A DNA stretch of 22,562 nucleotides from an uncultured Gammaproteobacteria bacterium (GTDB lineage Bacteria; Pseudomonadota; Gammaproteobacteria; Rariloculales; Rariloculaceae), in the NCBI GenBank assembly GCA_946887385.1, contig CAMPKU010000039.1, positions 1 to 22,562 of the forward strand. The letters run 5' to 3'. Below, in pieces: positions 22,458-22,562 of this stretch. How positions within the stretch are numbered: position 1 is the first letter of the stretch; each line of letters begins with the position of its first letter. Made by a program: the position numbers and the translations under genes. The notes beneath the pieces are model-generated. The model saw only the letters and a list, made by a program, of their open reading frames with translations, was not told the origin of the DNA and did no database searches.

Positions 22458-22562
22458 TCAGCGCATCAGGCGGCCGCCGGGCCCGGCGCCGCCGCCGGGC
22501 GGCGGGGTGCCAGGCACGATGAAAGTCGACGCCAGCACCCGACGCCGCTCCCCGAGCCGCCG
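22458..22562 (-). CDS. C-terminal end of an unidentified leftward gene (partial)
   Basis: The frame enters from the right edge and ends at a TGA (22458-22460), 14 nt before the next ATG on the same strand. The 34 visible residues include VLASTFIVPGTPPPGGG and a Gly/Pro-rich tail ending GRLMR. This is too little to assign a family. The tight spacing suggests an operon with the SnoaL-like gene. Confidence 0.4.
   Translation of the reverse strand, partial: RRLGERRRVLASTFIVPGTPPPGGGAGPGGRLMR

Noticed and set aside
1..22562. CRISPR arrays, tRNA/rRNA genes, insertion sequences, phage genes
   Set aside because: No repeat-spacer pattern, RNA-gene signature, transposase or integrase was seen. The island is not obviously on a mobile element.

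Overview
The window is GC-rich and densely coded. It fits a proteobacterium, most likely a gammaproteobacterium: it has an EgtB/EgtD ergothioneine pair, an entericidin-like lipoprotein, KatE-type catalase, HtrA, periplasmic SodC, and an NtrC-class sigma54 activator. The assignment rests on gene content only; there is no rRNA or other phylogenetic marker.

Positions 1-18078 look like one stress-defence island. In order they hold: a secreted PRC-barrel protein (cut by the left edge); a DUF1328 membrane protein and a bacterial metallothionein; a large KatE-type catalase whose distal catalytic His is Asn; an M23 peptidase; two tiny hydrophilic proteins; an HtrA/DegP protease; a baeRF-family protein; a Cu/Zn superoxide dismutase lipoprotein; EgtB and EgtD; an entericidin-like lipoprotein and a hybrid histidine kinase with degenerate ATP-binding boxes; a two-gene unit of a charged small protein and a Cys-rich zinc-ribbon-like protein; a membrane protein with a DUF421 protein; three more tiny proteins; then a membrane histidine kinase divergent from an NtrC-type sigma54 activator.

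The main result is regulatory. Thirteen sequences matching the sigma54 -24/-12 promoter (TGGCAY-N5-TTGCW; 12 exact, one with CTGCA) sit in front of nearly every transcription unit between 1 and 15115. Each is on the correct strand and about 20-75 nt from the start codon after allowing for the transcription start. Ten of them form five back-to-back divergent pairs. About 0.04 exact matches would be expected by chance in 45 kb of both-strand sequence at equal base composition. The only sigma54 activator gene in the window lies at the island's right end and has no such site itself. I infer a sigma54-controlled general stress or envelope/oxidative/metal stress regulon, clustered with its own two-component regulator. 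The promoter positions also settle several start codons (EgtB, baeRF) and support very small genes that are easily missed.

From 18191 to the right edge the genes look ordinary and have no sigma54 sites: a DUF1080 lipoprotein, a PmtA-like methyltransferase, an alpha/beta-hydrolase lipoprotein, a nitroreductase-like protein, a TetR regulator, a SnoaL/NTF2-like protein, and the end of one further gene.
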